A stretch of 64,000 nucleotides of DNA from JBDTSW01 sp963797835 (lineage in GTDB: Bacteria > Actinomycetota > Thermoleophilia > Solirubrobacterales > 70-9): positions 1 through 64,000 of the forward strand of contig CAWCRN010000022.1 in the NCBI GenBank assembly GCA_963797835.1, read 5' to 3'. The position numbers were made by a program, and so were the translations under genes. A model generated the notes under the pieces. The model made no database searches and had not been told where the DNA came from. It saw nothing but the letters and a program-made list of their open reading frames with translations. Of this stretch, positions 8,448-15,790 are shown piece by piece. Position 1 is the stretch's first letter; the number at the start of each line of letters is the position of its first letter.

Positions 8448-9053
8448 ATGCCGGACACCACCTGCCACATGTCGATCTCGCTGGATGGCTTCGTCGCCGG
8501 GCCGGATCAGAGCCGGGAGAATCCGCTGGGGAAGCGCGGCAGGGAGGTTCATAGCTGGCACCTCGGCGACGAGCGCGCGAACGACGCCGACGCGACGGCA
8601 GAGGGCTGGCTCATGCGACCGCGCGGGGCCTACGTGATGGGCCGCAACATGTTCGGGCCGATCCGCGGCGAGTGGGATGAGGACTGGGATGGATGGTGGG
8701 GCTCCGAGCCGCCCTACCACGCGCCGGTCTTCGTGCTCACCCACCACGCCCGCGAGCCGATCGAGATGGAGGGCGGCACGAGCTTCCACTTCGTCACCCA
8801 GGGCTTCGAGGCTGCATACGCGCAGGCGCGTGAGACGGCCGGCGAGGATGGCATCGACATCGCGGGCGGCGCCTCGACCGTCCGTCAGGCGCTCGCCGCC
8901 GGAGTGATCGACGAACTCACGCTCGACGTGGCCCCCGTCCTGTTAGGGTCCGGCGAGCGGCTGTTCGACGGAGTCGAGTCACTCGGGTTCGAGCCGGTCG
9001 AGGTGCTCCACTCTCCGCTCGCCACGCACATCCGCTACCGGCGGGCGGGGTGA
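8448..9053 (+). CDS. dihydrofolate reductase family protein (RibD C-terminal-like)
   Basis: 201 residues of the RibD_C/DHFR-like fold. The start CHMSISLDGFVAGPD is the typical first strand, followed by MGRNMFGP (nucleotide-site region), PVFVLTHH, DIAGGASTVRQALAAGVIDEL and a final VAPVLLGSGERLF. Family members are NADPH-dependent reductases of unknown substrates. ATG 8448 follows GGAGG with six-base spacing, better than the upstream ATG at 8418. It is one of three members in the window (also 28688 and 53105). Confidence 0.9.
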   Translation: MPDTTCHMSISLDGFVAGPDQSRENPLGKRGREVHSWHLGDERANDADATAEGWLMRPRGAYVMGRNMFGPIRGEWDEDWDGWWGSEPPYHAPVFVLTHHAREPIEMEGGTSFHFVTQGFEAAYAQARETAGEDGIDIAGGASTVRQALAAGVIDELTLDVAPVLLGSGERLFDGVESLGFEPVEVLHSPLATHIRYRRAG

Positions 9054-9092
9054 GTGAGGAAATAGCCGCTTTGGACGAGAAGCGACCATCTC

Positions 9093-9168
9093 ATTAAGCA
9101 GCCAGGCGTACTCGCTCGACTATTCGCGGGTGGTAGCGAGAAACGAATCGGGCCCCCGCTATACGCGA
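9093..9168 (+). repeat. direct repeat C, copy 2
   Basis: Second copy of the element at 6951-7022, same orientation. It runs directly into CCCCCGCTA, which is also the last nine bases of the initiator tRNA-Met halves nearby, and then into a terminator hairpin. Whether this is a tRNA remnant or chance is unresolved. Confidence 0.6.
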
Positions 9169-9198
9169 AGCCCCTGCAGATGCCGGGGTTTCGCTTTT
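9165..9198 (+). terminator. rho-independent terminator
   Basis: GCGAAGCCCC (9165-9174) pairs with GGGGTTTCGC (9185-9194; one G-T pair) and is followed by TTTT. It is suitably placed about 110 bp after the RibD_C-like gene and directly after repeat C. Confidence 0.65.
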
Positions 9199-9354
9199 CG
9201 ACGTCCCGGGGTGCCCGCAGCGGCTCGTACAGCGCCCCGGTGACCACCGGGGTGCGCTAGTGAGGTCGCTTGGCGCCGGGACGGCAGTCGGACGGTGTGC
9301 CCTGCTAGAAGTCACTCCGAGGCATGGATTCGCCGCCCGCCCTCCATGTAGGGC

Positions 9355-9485
9355 GTCACCTAGATGTCACCGAATCGGTCACGGGATGTCCCTGCGGGGG
9401 CAGATCATGACCAGCCTCCTCTGGCGATCGAGAGCTAGACCGGGCTCATAACCCGGAGGTCGCGGGTTCAATCCCGCCCCCGCTA
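9355..9485 (+). repeat. initiator tRNA-Met 3'-half site fMet-1
   Basis: 9440-9485 is the 3' half of an initiator-type tRNA-Met: anticodon stem-loop CCGGG-CTCATAA-CCCGG (anticodon CAT), AGGTC, T stem GCGGG/CCCGC, acceptor strand CCCCGCT and A. The T loop has six bases (TTCAAT) instead of seven, and there is no D arm or 5' acceptor strand. Upstream lie GTCACC at 9355 and 9366 (11 bp apart) and GGTCAC at 9377, resembling arm-type recombinase sites. It is not a functional tRNA. Confidence 0.65.
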
Positions 9486-9491
9486 CTCCGG

Positions 9492-9515
9492 GAAGCCGCT
9501 CTGTGAGCGGGCTTC
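9492..9515 (+). terminator. hairpin after the tRNA-Met half
   Basis: GAAGCCGCTC (9492-9501) pairs with GAGCGGGCTTC (9505-9515) with one bulged base. It sits six bases after the tRNA fragment, where a tRNA gene's terminator is expected, so it probably travelled with the tRNA 3' end. Confidence 0.45.
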
Positions 9516-9675
9516 TGCTGTTCGTGCTCAGATCTTGCGCGACGGCGCGGGGCATCGATCGGCAGATCGGTGAAGTTGACCGCCGCCAGGCACGGTGGTA
9601 CGGTCCCGGCCCGGCATCGTGGGAGTGCGATGCTGAACGGAAGAGGAAGCTGCCCCGCCGGGCCAGCCGGCCAGA

Positions 9676-10521
9676 ATGGATTCCAAGCCCACCCAGCGCG
9701 CGGTAGTTCTTGGAGTCGCGATTACGGTCGCCGTCGCGGTGCTCGTCTATGTGGTCACCGACGAGCACTTCTTGCTCGAGATCGTCGCCGTCTTGATCGG
9801 GATCGTGATCGCCTTGCAGATCGAGATGCTCGCTCGCATCGAGCGCAGGGCGTCACGGGAGGACAGGTACTCGCGGGTGATGGCGGCGGCCGAGTCGGTC
9901 CCGTGGCTGGCGCCCGCGCTCGAGGAGATCGCGGAGGCTACGAGCAGGGTCGCCTCCCATCAAGAGCTGCGTCCGCTGCTTGATGTCGCCGAGAAGGAAG
10001 TCGAGCGCTCGAAGGAGAATCTGGCGACGCTCCGGCACGGAAAGTATCGCGCCGATGCAGCCGACACCACGATCCTGTTCGAGGAGACCGACCGCGCTGA
10101 GCGAAGGATGCTGGCCACGTTCCTCCAGCGATTCGACCTGGAGTGGTGGTCGTCGGAGCTGGGACGCGACTACTGGGCAGTGAACCGGCGAGCATTCGAG
10201 CGCGGGGTGGAGATTCAGCGCATCTTCATCTACGACGACTGGACACCCGAGCTAGAGCGGATCGTGCAAGCGCAGAGCCAAGCGGGCATAGACGTGATGG
10301 TCGTCGAAAGGGAAGCGCTTCCCAGAGACTGTCGGCTGGCGATGGTGATCTGGGACGACCGCTTGGTCTACCAGGGCGAGCTGAACTCGGACGGGGAGAC
10401 GATCAATGTGCTGTATTCCGTCAGCAAAGCTGACGTCGATACGAGGCTGGACCAGTTCGCGCGGATCAAGCGACACGCGAAGCCGGCCGCCGATGTCATG
10501 ACACTACGCTCGCCGGCGTAG
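9676..10521 (+). CDS. two-TM membrane protein of unknown function
   Basis: 281 residues. Two adjacent hydrophobic segments (about residues 9-27 and 32-48) anchor a cytoplasmic part. This begins with a charged helical stretch (LEEIAEATSRVASHQ.., VEKEVERSKENLATL). A compact alpha/beta region follows (RGVEIQRIFIYDDWTPELE, AGIDVMVVEREALP, RLAMVIWDDRLVYQGEL) that recalls the C-terminal effector region of some stress or immunity proteins. I do not recognise the family. ATG 9676 lies about 190 bp after site fMet-1, and the gene is alone between two tRNA-Met 3' halves, as if it were the cargo of one small element. Confidence 0.75.
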   Translation: MDSKPTQRAVVLGVAITVAVAVLVYVVTDEHFLLEIVAVLIGIVIALQIEMLARIERRASREDRYSRVMAAAESVPWLAPALEEIAEATSRVASHQELRPLLDVAEKEVERSKENLATLRHGKYRADAADTTILFEETDRAERRMLATFLQRFDLEWWSSELGRDYWAVNRRAFERGVEIQRIFIYDDWTPELERIVQAQSQAGIDVMVVEREALPRDCRLAMVIWDDRLVYQGELNSDGETINVLYSVSKADVDTRLDQFARIKRHAKPAADVMTLRSPA

Positions 10522-10690
10522 CCCTCCCGCCTCGCCGAGACCCTTGGCCTCCCGCCATCGGCGCTCTTCTGCGGATCGCCTCGAGAGCGCGCTCTGCCTG
10601 GGACACGCACGAAGCAAGGGCCCGGGACCCTTGGGGGGGTGGCGTCGGACCCTTGCGGATCCGAAGCAGCTAGCGCTACGCTCGGCGCGA

Positions 10691-10802
10691 TGACATCCGA
10701 TGACCCAAAACGTGACATTCGGATGACGCTCTACAGCTGAGCTGTAGAGCTTCAGTCGGGCTCATAACCCTGAGGTCGCGGGTTCAAATCCCGCCCCCGC
10801 TA
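10691..10802 (+). repeat. initiator tRNA-Met 3'-half site fMet-2 with arm repeats and palindrome
   Basis: 10756-10802 is a tRNA-Met 3' half: TCGGG-CTCATAA-CCCTG, AGGTC, GCGGG-TTCAAAT-CCCGC, CCCCGCT, A. Just upstream, 10728-10750 is a near-perfect palindrome: GCTCTACAGCT, one central base, then AGCTGTAGAGC. Before that are TGACATCCGATGAC (10691-10704) and GTGACATTCGGATGAC (10712-10727). The arrangement of arms, palindrome and tRNA core looks like an attachment site. There is no 5' half. Confidence 0.65.
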
Positions 10803-10830
10803 TGTCTGTCGGTACGACGCTTGAGCCCCA

Positions 10831-10961
10831 CTACGCCTGGAGGGCTTTCGCGTTCTCGAAGGCATCTACGACGGCCTCGGATACGGCGCCGTGAGTTCGA
10901 CGCGCCGGTCGGCCTTGTCGTATTCGATCGTTCCGGCGGACAGCTCGATCCGGCTGGTCAT
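10831..10961 (-). pseudogene. short coupled ORF, frameshifted
   Basis: ATG 10961 overlaps the stop of the upstream hydrolase (ATGA). It reads MTSRIELSAGTIEYDKADRRVELT before a shift; the second frame then continues GAVSEAVVDAFENAKALQA to a stop at 10831. Together they would give about 44 residues. It may be the truncated start of a lost second gene. No family is assigned. Confidence 0.3.
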
Positions 10962-11980
10962 CGCGCGCTCGCCTGCGAGCCGTCGAGCAGGTGCCGGCGC
11001 AGGAAGGACAGCTGTGCCTCGGCGGCGTGGTCGTGGCCACCCATGAAGGGCTCGTAGTGGCCACCGGGCAGGCGGACGACCTCTCCGCGGGGAGCTCGCT
11101 GGGCCGCGCGCACGGTCGGGCCGGCAGGCGCAACGCCATCATCGTCGTAGGCGAGCACCAGCAGGGGGCACTGCACGCGCGACGCGTGGCGGCCGGGCCG
11201 GTAGAAGCCGACGCGCAGCGCGGAGCGGGCGGCGACCTCCTGCTGCCAGTGGGGGTACTTGTCGTCGGGATTGAGCGCCTTGCTGCCGTTGAGGGCGTCG
11301 GGCGACGTGAGGGAGGTGACGGTCCCGGGCTCGCCGGCGAGGGGCACCAGCAGCGGGGCGCGTCCGACGAGGCCGCCGGCGGCATCCAAGAGCGCACGGC
11401 CGGTGAACCGCAGGAACCCGAGCGGGGTCTGATGGCGCATCGCGTTGGGCGTGACGGCCGGGCCGTCGACGAGCGGCGTCTGGGCGATCGCCGCCGCCAG
11501 ATCCGGGTTGCGCGCCGCTACCGGGATGATGTGGCCGCCTGAGGCGGAGAAGCCCCAGATCGTGAGCCTGCGGGCGTCCACGCCGGGCAGGGTGCGGGCG
11601 AACGCGATCGCGGCCTGCCAGTCGGCGTGCTGCTCTCCGATGCGCGCGATCTGGCGCGGCTGACCACCGCTCTCCCCGAGATGGCGGTAGTCGAAAGCGA
11701 GCACCGCGAACCCGGCGTCGTTGAACCGCTTGGCGAACAGATCCGTGCCCGGCTCCTTGGTGACGGCGAGCCCGCCGGCCATGATCACGCACGCTCCGTT
11801 GGTCCCCGGGTAGTGCCAGGCGGCGCAGGTGGTGTCGCCGCTGGGGAAGCGAACCTTGCGCCGCTCGGCGGACGGCTGCGGCGCGGCGTCCGGTCCGGAT
11901 TTGAGCGAAGTGGCCTGAGCGTCGGCCGTCTCGGCGTTACTGGGTGCAATGGGGGGGCTGGTTCCTTGCTTCACGTTCAT
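10958..11980 (-). CDS. alpha/beta hydrolase (dienelactone-hydrolase/acetyl-esterase-like)
   Basis: 340 residues with the alpha/beta-hydrolase order: a first strand and oxyanion region (GACVIMAGGLAVTK), strand VLAFDYRHLGESGG, nucleophile elbow IWGFSASGGH (Ser near 145), acid LAYDDDGVAP and histidine PGGHYEPFMGG near residue 318. The 40-residue N-terminal extension is low-complexity and lacks a signal peptide. This branch includes serine esterases and hydrolases of small esters; the substrate is unknown. ATG 11980 follows AGAAGGA. It lies 27 bp downstream of the DHA2 exporter on the same strand, so both are probably in one operon under the TetR regulator at 13552. Confidence 0.88.
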   Translation of the reverse strand: MNVKQGTSPPIAPSNAETADAQATSLKSGPDAAPQPSAERRKVRFPSGDTTCAAWHYPGTNGACVIMAGGLAVTKEPGTDLFAKRFNDAGFAVLAFDYRHLGESGGQPRQIARIGEQHADWQAAIAFARTLPGVDARRLTIWGFSASGGHIIPVAARNPDLAAAIAQTPLVDGPAVTPNAMRHQTPLGFLRFTGRALLDAAGGLVGRAPLLVPLAGEPGTVTSLTSPDALNGSKALNPDDKYPHWQQEVAARSALRVGFYRPGRHASRVQCPLLVLAYDDDGVAPAGPTVRAAQRAPRGEVVRLPGGHYEPFMGGHDHAAEAQLSFLRRHLLDGSQASAR

Positions 11981-12007
11981 GTCAGTTCCTTCTGGGTTGT
12001 GAGTCCA

Positions 12008-13471
12008 CTACGCCCGTGCGGCCGCGGGCTCGGGGCCATGGTCGAGCTCGGGCCGGGCGCCGGGGCGCAGGAGGCTGCCGCAGACCACCGCGCCTATGGC
12101 GAAGATGGCCGCCGCCCACCAGAACGCGGTGGTGTATCCGTCTACGGCCGCCTGCTGCAGCACCTCGGGACCCGGCACGCGACCCGACAGGTAGTCGGTC
12201 GCGGCGGAGGCGGCCAGCGTGCTCAGCAGGGCGATGCCGATCGAGCCGCCGATCTGCTGCGAGGTGTTGACCATGCCCGACGCGACGCCGCTGTCCTTTT
12301 CCGGCACGACCGTGGCGGTCGCGAAGGACGGCGCCACGGTCATCCCGAAGCCGACCCCGATCAGGATCAACGATGGGAGGACGTGCGTGGCGTATCCCGT
12401 GTCGATGCCGATGCGCGTCAGGAGCACCATGCCGAGGCCGGCGGTGAGCATCCCGGCCGGGACGAGCGGGCGCGGGCCGATGCGGGCCAGCAGGCGGGTG
12501 CTCACGATCCCGACGGTGGGCGCGATCGAGAAGCTCAGTGGCAGAAACGCGAGTCCGGTCTCGAGCGCCGTGAAGCCCTTGGTGTCCTGCAGGTAGAAGG
12601 TGAGGAAAAGGAAGAGGCCGAAGAGACCGGCGCTGGCCGCTCCGATCGCGAGGAAGGAGGCGCCGCGGTCGCGGTCGGTGACCACCCGCAGCGGTAGCAG
12701 CGGGTGTGCGACCCGGCGCTGCAGGGCGACGAACGCGGCCAGCAGGACGGCGCTGCCGATCAGGAAGCCGACGGTGACGGGATCGCCCCAGCCGTCGGAC
12801 GCTGCGCGCGCCAGGCCGAACACGAGCGCGAACAGGCCCGAAGACGCGGTGAGCGTGCCGGGGACGTCGAGCCGTGACCGCGAGGTCGCGGGGACATGGT
12901 GCAGGATCCGCGTGCCGGCGATCGCGGCCGGGACCGCGAAGGCGATCGACACGTACAGGCACCAGCGCCAGTCGAGCACCTCGGTCAGCGCGCCGCCGAG
13001 CAGCAGGCCGATGGCGCCGCCTGCGCCGGCGATCCCGGCGTAGATGCCGAAGGCCTTGCCGCGTTCGGCGGGGTCGGTGAATGTCGTGACCAGGAGCGAG
13101 AGGGCGGCAGGGGCGAGCAGCGCGCCGAAGGCGCCCTGCAGCGCGCGGGCCGCTACGAGCAGGTCGAAGCTCTGGGCGGCCCCGCCGAGGGCCGACGCGC
13201 CGGCGAAGCCGAGCAGGCCGGCCACGAACGTCCACTTGCGGCTGAAGAGGTCGGCGATGCGGCCGCCGAGCAGCAGCAGGCTGCCGAACGCCAGCGCATA
13301 GGCCGTGATCACCCACTGCCTGTCGTCGTCCGAGAAGCCGAGGTCCTGCTGGGCGGACGGGAGCGCGATGTTCACGATCGTCACGTCGAGCACGACCATC
13401 AGCTGGGCGATGCCGATGATCGCGAGGATCAGCCAGCGGCGGTTGTGATGGGTATCTGCGGAAGAGGACAT
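12008..13471 (-). CDS. MFS transporter, DHA2 family (drug:H+ antiporter-2)
   Basis: About 487 residues with some 14 predicted membrane segments. The N-terminal signature LDVTIVNIALPSAQQDLGFS is the DHA2 motif of QacA/EmrB-type proton-driven exporters. RIADLFSRKWTF is the loop 2-3 motif and GALLAPAALSLL the helix 5 motif. It exports toxic compounds at the inner membrane. ATG 13471 was chosen because AAAGG lies at 13482-13486; a GTG at 13480 is also in frame. It is divergent from the TetR gene, with two operator-like repeats in the 80-bp gap, so TetR repression is likely. Confidence 0.93.
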   Translation of the reverse strand: MSSSADTHHNRRWLILAIIGIAQLMVVLDVTIVNIALPSAQQDLGFSDDDRQWVITAYALAFGSLLLLGGRIADLFSRKWTFVAGLLGFAGASALGGAAQSFDLLVAARALQGAFGALLAPAALSLLVTTFTDPAERGKAFGIYAGIAGAGGAIGLLLGGALTEVLDWRWCLYVSIAFAVPAAIAGTRILHHVPATSRSRLDVPGTLTASSGLFALVFGLARAASDGWGDPVTVGFLIGSAVLLAAFVALQRRVAHPLLPLRVVTDRDRGASFLAIGAASAGLFGLFLFLTFYLQDTKGFTALETGLAFLPLSFSIAPTVGIVSTRLLARIGPRPLVPAGMLTAGLGMVLLTRIGIDTGYATHVLPSLILIGVGFGMTVAPSFATATVVPEKDSGVASGMVNTSQQIGGSIGIALLSTLAASAATDYLSGRVPGPEVLQQAAVDGYTTAFWWAAAIFAIGAVVCGSLLRPGARPELDHGPEPAAARA

Positions 13472-13488
13472 GAGGGCCACCTTTCTAT

Positions 13489-13542
13489 CCGGAGAGCAGT
13501 TCTCCGGTTACGATAGCACACAACTGGAGATATGATCTCCGG
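13489..13542. promoter_or_regulatory. two TetR-operator-like inverted repeats
   Basis: Site 1: CCGGAGA-GCAGT-TCTCCGG (13489-13507), perfect 7-bp arms. Site 2: CTGGAGAT-ATG-ATCTCCGG (13524-13542), 8-bp arms with one mismatch. Both share the half-site CCGGAGA. They lie between the divergent exporter and TetR genes and probably control both promoters. Confidence 0.75.
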
Positions 13543-13551
13543 TTCTCTATC

Positions 13552-14211
13552 ATGTGCCCGATGACTAACCCTGAGCCCGCCCCACTGCGTGCCGACGCCG
13601 AGCGCAACCGGCAGCGGCTGCTCGACGCCGCGCGCGAGGTGTTCGCCGCCCGAGGCCTCGACGTGACGCTCGACGAGATCGCTCGCCACGCCGGCGTCGG
13701 CACGGGGACGGCCTACCGGCGCTTCGCCAACAAGCACGCGCTGATAGAGGAGCTGATGGTCGACCGCCTCGGCGACGTCGAGGCGATCGCCAGGGAGTGC
13801 CTGGAGGAGCCCGACCCCTGGCTCGGGCTCTCCGGGTTCTTCGAGCGGGCGCTCGCGATGATGGCCTCCGACCGCGGGCTCAAGGACGTCATGTTCTCGG
13901 CCGGCCGCGGAGGCGAGCGGCTCGCCGCTGCGCGCCAGGAGGTAGCCAGGGTGGCGACGAAGCTCGTGCGACGGGCCGTCGAGGCGGGCGTGGTACGAAG
14001 CGACCTCGCGCCGACCGACCTCCCGCTCATCAACCTCATGCTCAACACCCTGATCGACTTCGGCCGCGAGGTCGAGCCCGACCTCTACCGGCGCTTCCTC
14101 GCAATCACGCTCGACGGGCTGCGGCCCCACCGGCAGGCGACAGAGCCGCTCCCCGTCGGGCCACTCGATCTCCCGCGCTTCGCGAAAGCCCTGGCCGACC
14201 AGCGGCGCTAG
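13552..14211 (+). CDS. TetR family transcriptional regulator
   Basis: About 219 residues. The N-terminal helix-turn-helix domain is clear: RQRLLDAAREVFAARGLDVT, then LDEIARHAGVGTGTAYRRFA. The C-terminal ligand domain is helical (FFERALAMMASDRGLK.., LPLINLMLNTLIDFG). Such proteins repress a neighbouring exporter until a ligand binds. ATG 13552 or 13561 could start it; neither has a good ribosome-binding site, so a leaderless transcript is possible. It is divergent from the DHA2 exporter and hydrolase, with matching operators between them. Confidence 0.92.
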   Translation: MCPMTNPEPAPLRADAERNRQRLLDAAREVFAARGLDVTLDEIARHAGVGTGTAYRRFANKHALIEELMVDRLGDVEAIARECLEEPDPWLGLSGFFERALAMMASDRGLKDVMFSAGRGGERLAAARQEVARVATKLVRRAVEAGVVRSDLAPTDLPLINLMLNTLIDFGREVEPDLYRRFLAITLDGLRPHRQATEPLPVGPLDLPRFAKALADQRR

Positions 14212-14539
14212 CGGCGGCGAGGGCACGCGCATCGCGGATATGAGACTCAGCCGCTACACGCCCAGCCACAATCACACTCCCTGCCGCGAGCGTCGCATTT
14301 GGCCTGCGGTTGCTTCCGATTACGCGAGATGCGAGCGTCACGATCGTCGCCGTAGCCTCCTGCTACTTCTCCTCGCGCGTTGCAGCAGCGGTCGGGTTGC
14401 CACCGCTAACCCAGCACAGCGCTATATGCAGGGGCGCGGCGCGGTCGTCCCACGACGCCTTCTGGACCACGAGGTCTCTGGAAGCTGAACTCGGAATCGG
14501 CGTATCGTGACTCGAAGAAGCTGAGGGAGAGGAGGCTCC
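14212..14539. other. gene-free stretch
   Basis: No convincing ORF was found in these 328 bases between the TetR and nitroreductase genes. A weak TGCT..CCTCGCGCG..GCAGCA fold near 14361-14387 faintly resembles the boundary hairpins. The last 20 bases hold the ribosome-binding site of the next gene. Confidence 0.5.
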
Positions 14540-15661
14540 GTGCCACTCGCAGACGCGGATCGGAACGGCGCGTGGTTGAACAAGCGGCCAGTTGTCGAGC
14601 AACTGGCCACCCCGATCGACAAGGCGATCGGGCTCGGTTGCAACGCTCCAAACCCGCACAACACCCAAGCTTGGAGGTTGCACAACACGTCCGAGCTGCA
14701 GACGTTGTTCTACGTCGATGAGTCACGCCTGCTGCGCGCGACCGACCCTCCGGCCAGGCAAATCCACATCGGTTGCGGCTGCTTCATCGAGACCTTGTCG
14801 GTAGGCGCGACCACGATGGGCTTCGGGACCAACGTCGAAGGCTTCCCAGAGGGAAGCTACGGCTTGGATGAGGTCGGCAATAAGCCGGTCGCCCGCATCT
14901 CGCTCGCTCCAGCTGCCGAAGCCCAACCCGATGAACTCTCTGACTGGATCTACGCCAGGCAGACAAACCGCCGGCCCTCTCACGGACGGGAGCCGGTGTC
15001 CGATCAGCAGTTTGCGGAGCTAACGCGGTCCGTACGAGATAGCGAAGTCGAGGTCATCGGCATCAACGACCGAGCGCGCATGGAGCCGCTCCTCGCGATC
15101 TTCGATCGCGCCATGACCATCGAGTGCGATACCCGCCACCTTTACGAGGAGACCCGCATCTGGTTTCGGTTCAACGAGCGTGAGCGTGCCGAGAAGCGCG
15201 ACGGGCTCAGTCTGCCGGCGGCGGGCATTGTCGGTAGAAGCTTGCCTCTGCGGGAGTGGTATCTGAAGCACGGTGACCCGCGCCGCTGGCACAGCAAGCC
15301 GTCCATCAACGCCTACCTCAAACGCTTTCGGAAGGGTCTCGCAAGGGCGGACGGACTGCTCTTGCTGAAGACCGCGACCAACACACAAGAAGACTGGATC
15401 AAGGCAGGTCGGGCCTACGCCCGGGCCAGCTTGGCCGCCGCAAGGCTCGGCCTTCAGATGCATCCCTACAGCCAAGTCCTGCAGGAGTACCCCGAGATGA
15501 GCGATCTGCAACGCCAGTTCAACGACCTGATGGGGGTCGCAGGCGAGGAGAAAATACAGATGGCTGTCCGCCTCGGAAACGGACCGACGCCGTACTACTC
15601 GTACCGTCGGAACGGGGAGTCGCTGGTGAGCGACCAGGCTGGCACACGCACACTCTCGTAG
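14540..15661 (+). CDS. Acg-type nitroreductase-fold oxidoreductase
   Basis: 373 residues, the length of the Acg-like branch of the nitroreductase superfamily. The motif NAPNPHNTQAWRL near residue 36 matches the family signature (A-P-S-x-H-N-x-Q-P-W). Other landmarks are RQTNRRPSHGREPVSD (FMN/ligand loop), ARADGLLLLKT and AGRAYARASLAAARLGLQM. The fold normally binds FMN, although some Acg proteins are thought to sequester it rather than catalyse. GTG 14540 follows GGGAGAGGAGG. The gene ends about 20 bp before the remnants of site Ala-3 and is transcribed alone. Confidence 0.85.
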   Translation: MPLADADRNGAWLNKRPVVEQLATPIDKAIGLGCNAPNPHNTQAWRLHNTSELQTLFYVDESRLLRATDPPARQIHIGCGCFIETLSVGATTMGFGTNVEGFPEGSYGLDEVGNKPVARISLAPAAEAQPDELSDWIYARQTNRRPSHGREPVSDQQFAELTRSVRDSEVEVIGINDRARMEPLLAIFDRAMTIECDTRHLYEETRIWFRFNERERAEKRDGLSLPAAGIVGRSLPLREWYLKHGDPRRWHSKPSINAYLKRFRKGLARADGLLLLKTATNTQEDWIKAGRAYARASLAAARLGLQMHPYSQVLQEYPEMSDLQRQFNDLMGVAGEEKIQMAVRLGNGPTPYYSYRRNGESLVSDQAGTRTLS

Positions 15662-15681
15662 ACGGTGCGGGACCGGGTCAG

Positions 15682-15781
15682 CCGGATTTCGCTTGATAGA
15701 GCCGAAAGCTCCTGCTTCGGCATCAGAAAGGCACCTCGGATCGCACCCAGGAGGTCGTCGGTTCGAGTCCGACTAGCTGCA
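15682..15781 (+). repeat. tRNA-Ala 3'-half attachment-like site Ala-3 (partial)
   Basis: 15682-15704 matches the CCGGATTCCGCTTGCTAGAG segment of the complete sites. Core 15735-15781 has anticodon loop ATCGCAC, an imperfect anticodon stem (CTCGG/CCAGG), an intact T arm GTCGG-TTCGAGT-CCGAC and a mutated acceptor strand TAGCTGC. The left inverted repeat and ATCC boxes are absent. The stop codon of the next gene lies nine bases away. Confidence 0.7.
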
Positions 15782-15790
15782 TCCGACGGG

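Noticed and set aside
9153..9161. CCCCCGCTA at repeat C copy 2 as a third tRNA-Met fragment
   Set aside because: Nine bases only, and the alignment with repeat C copy 1 resumes right after it (TATACG), so it may be part of repeat C.
9440..10802. Functional tRNA-Met genes
   Set aside because: Only the 3' halves are present; D arm and 5' acceptor strands are missing, and the first copy has a six-base T loop.
11982..13316. Arg/Pro-rich minus-strand frame overlapping the exporter
   Set aside because: Shifted frame of the DHA2 gene; no motif or ribosome-binding site.
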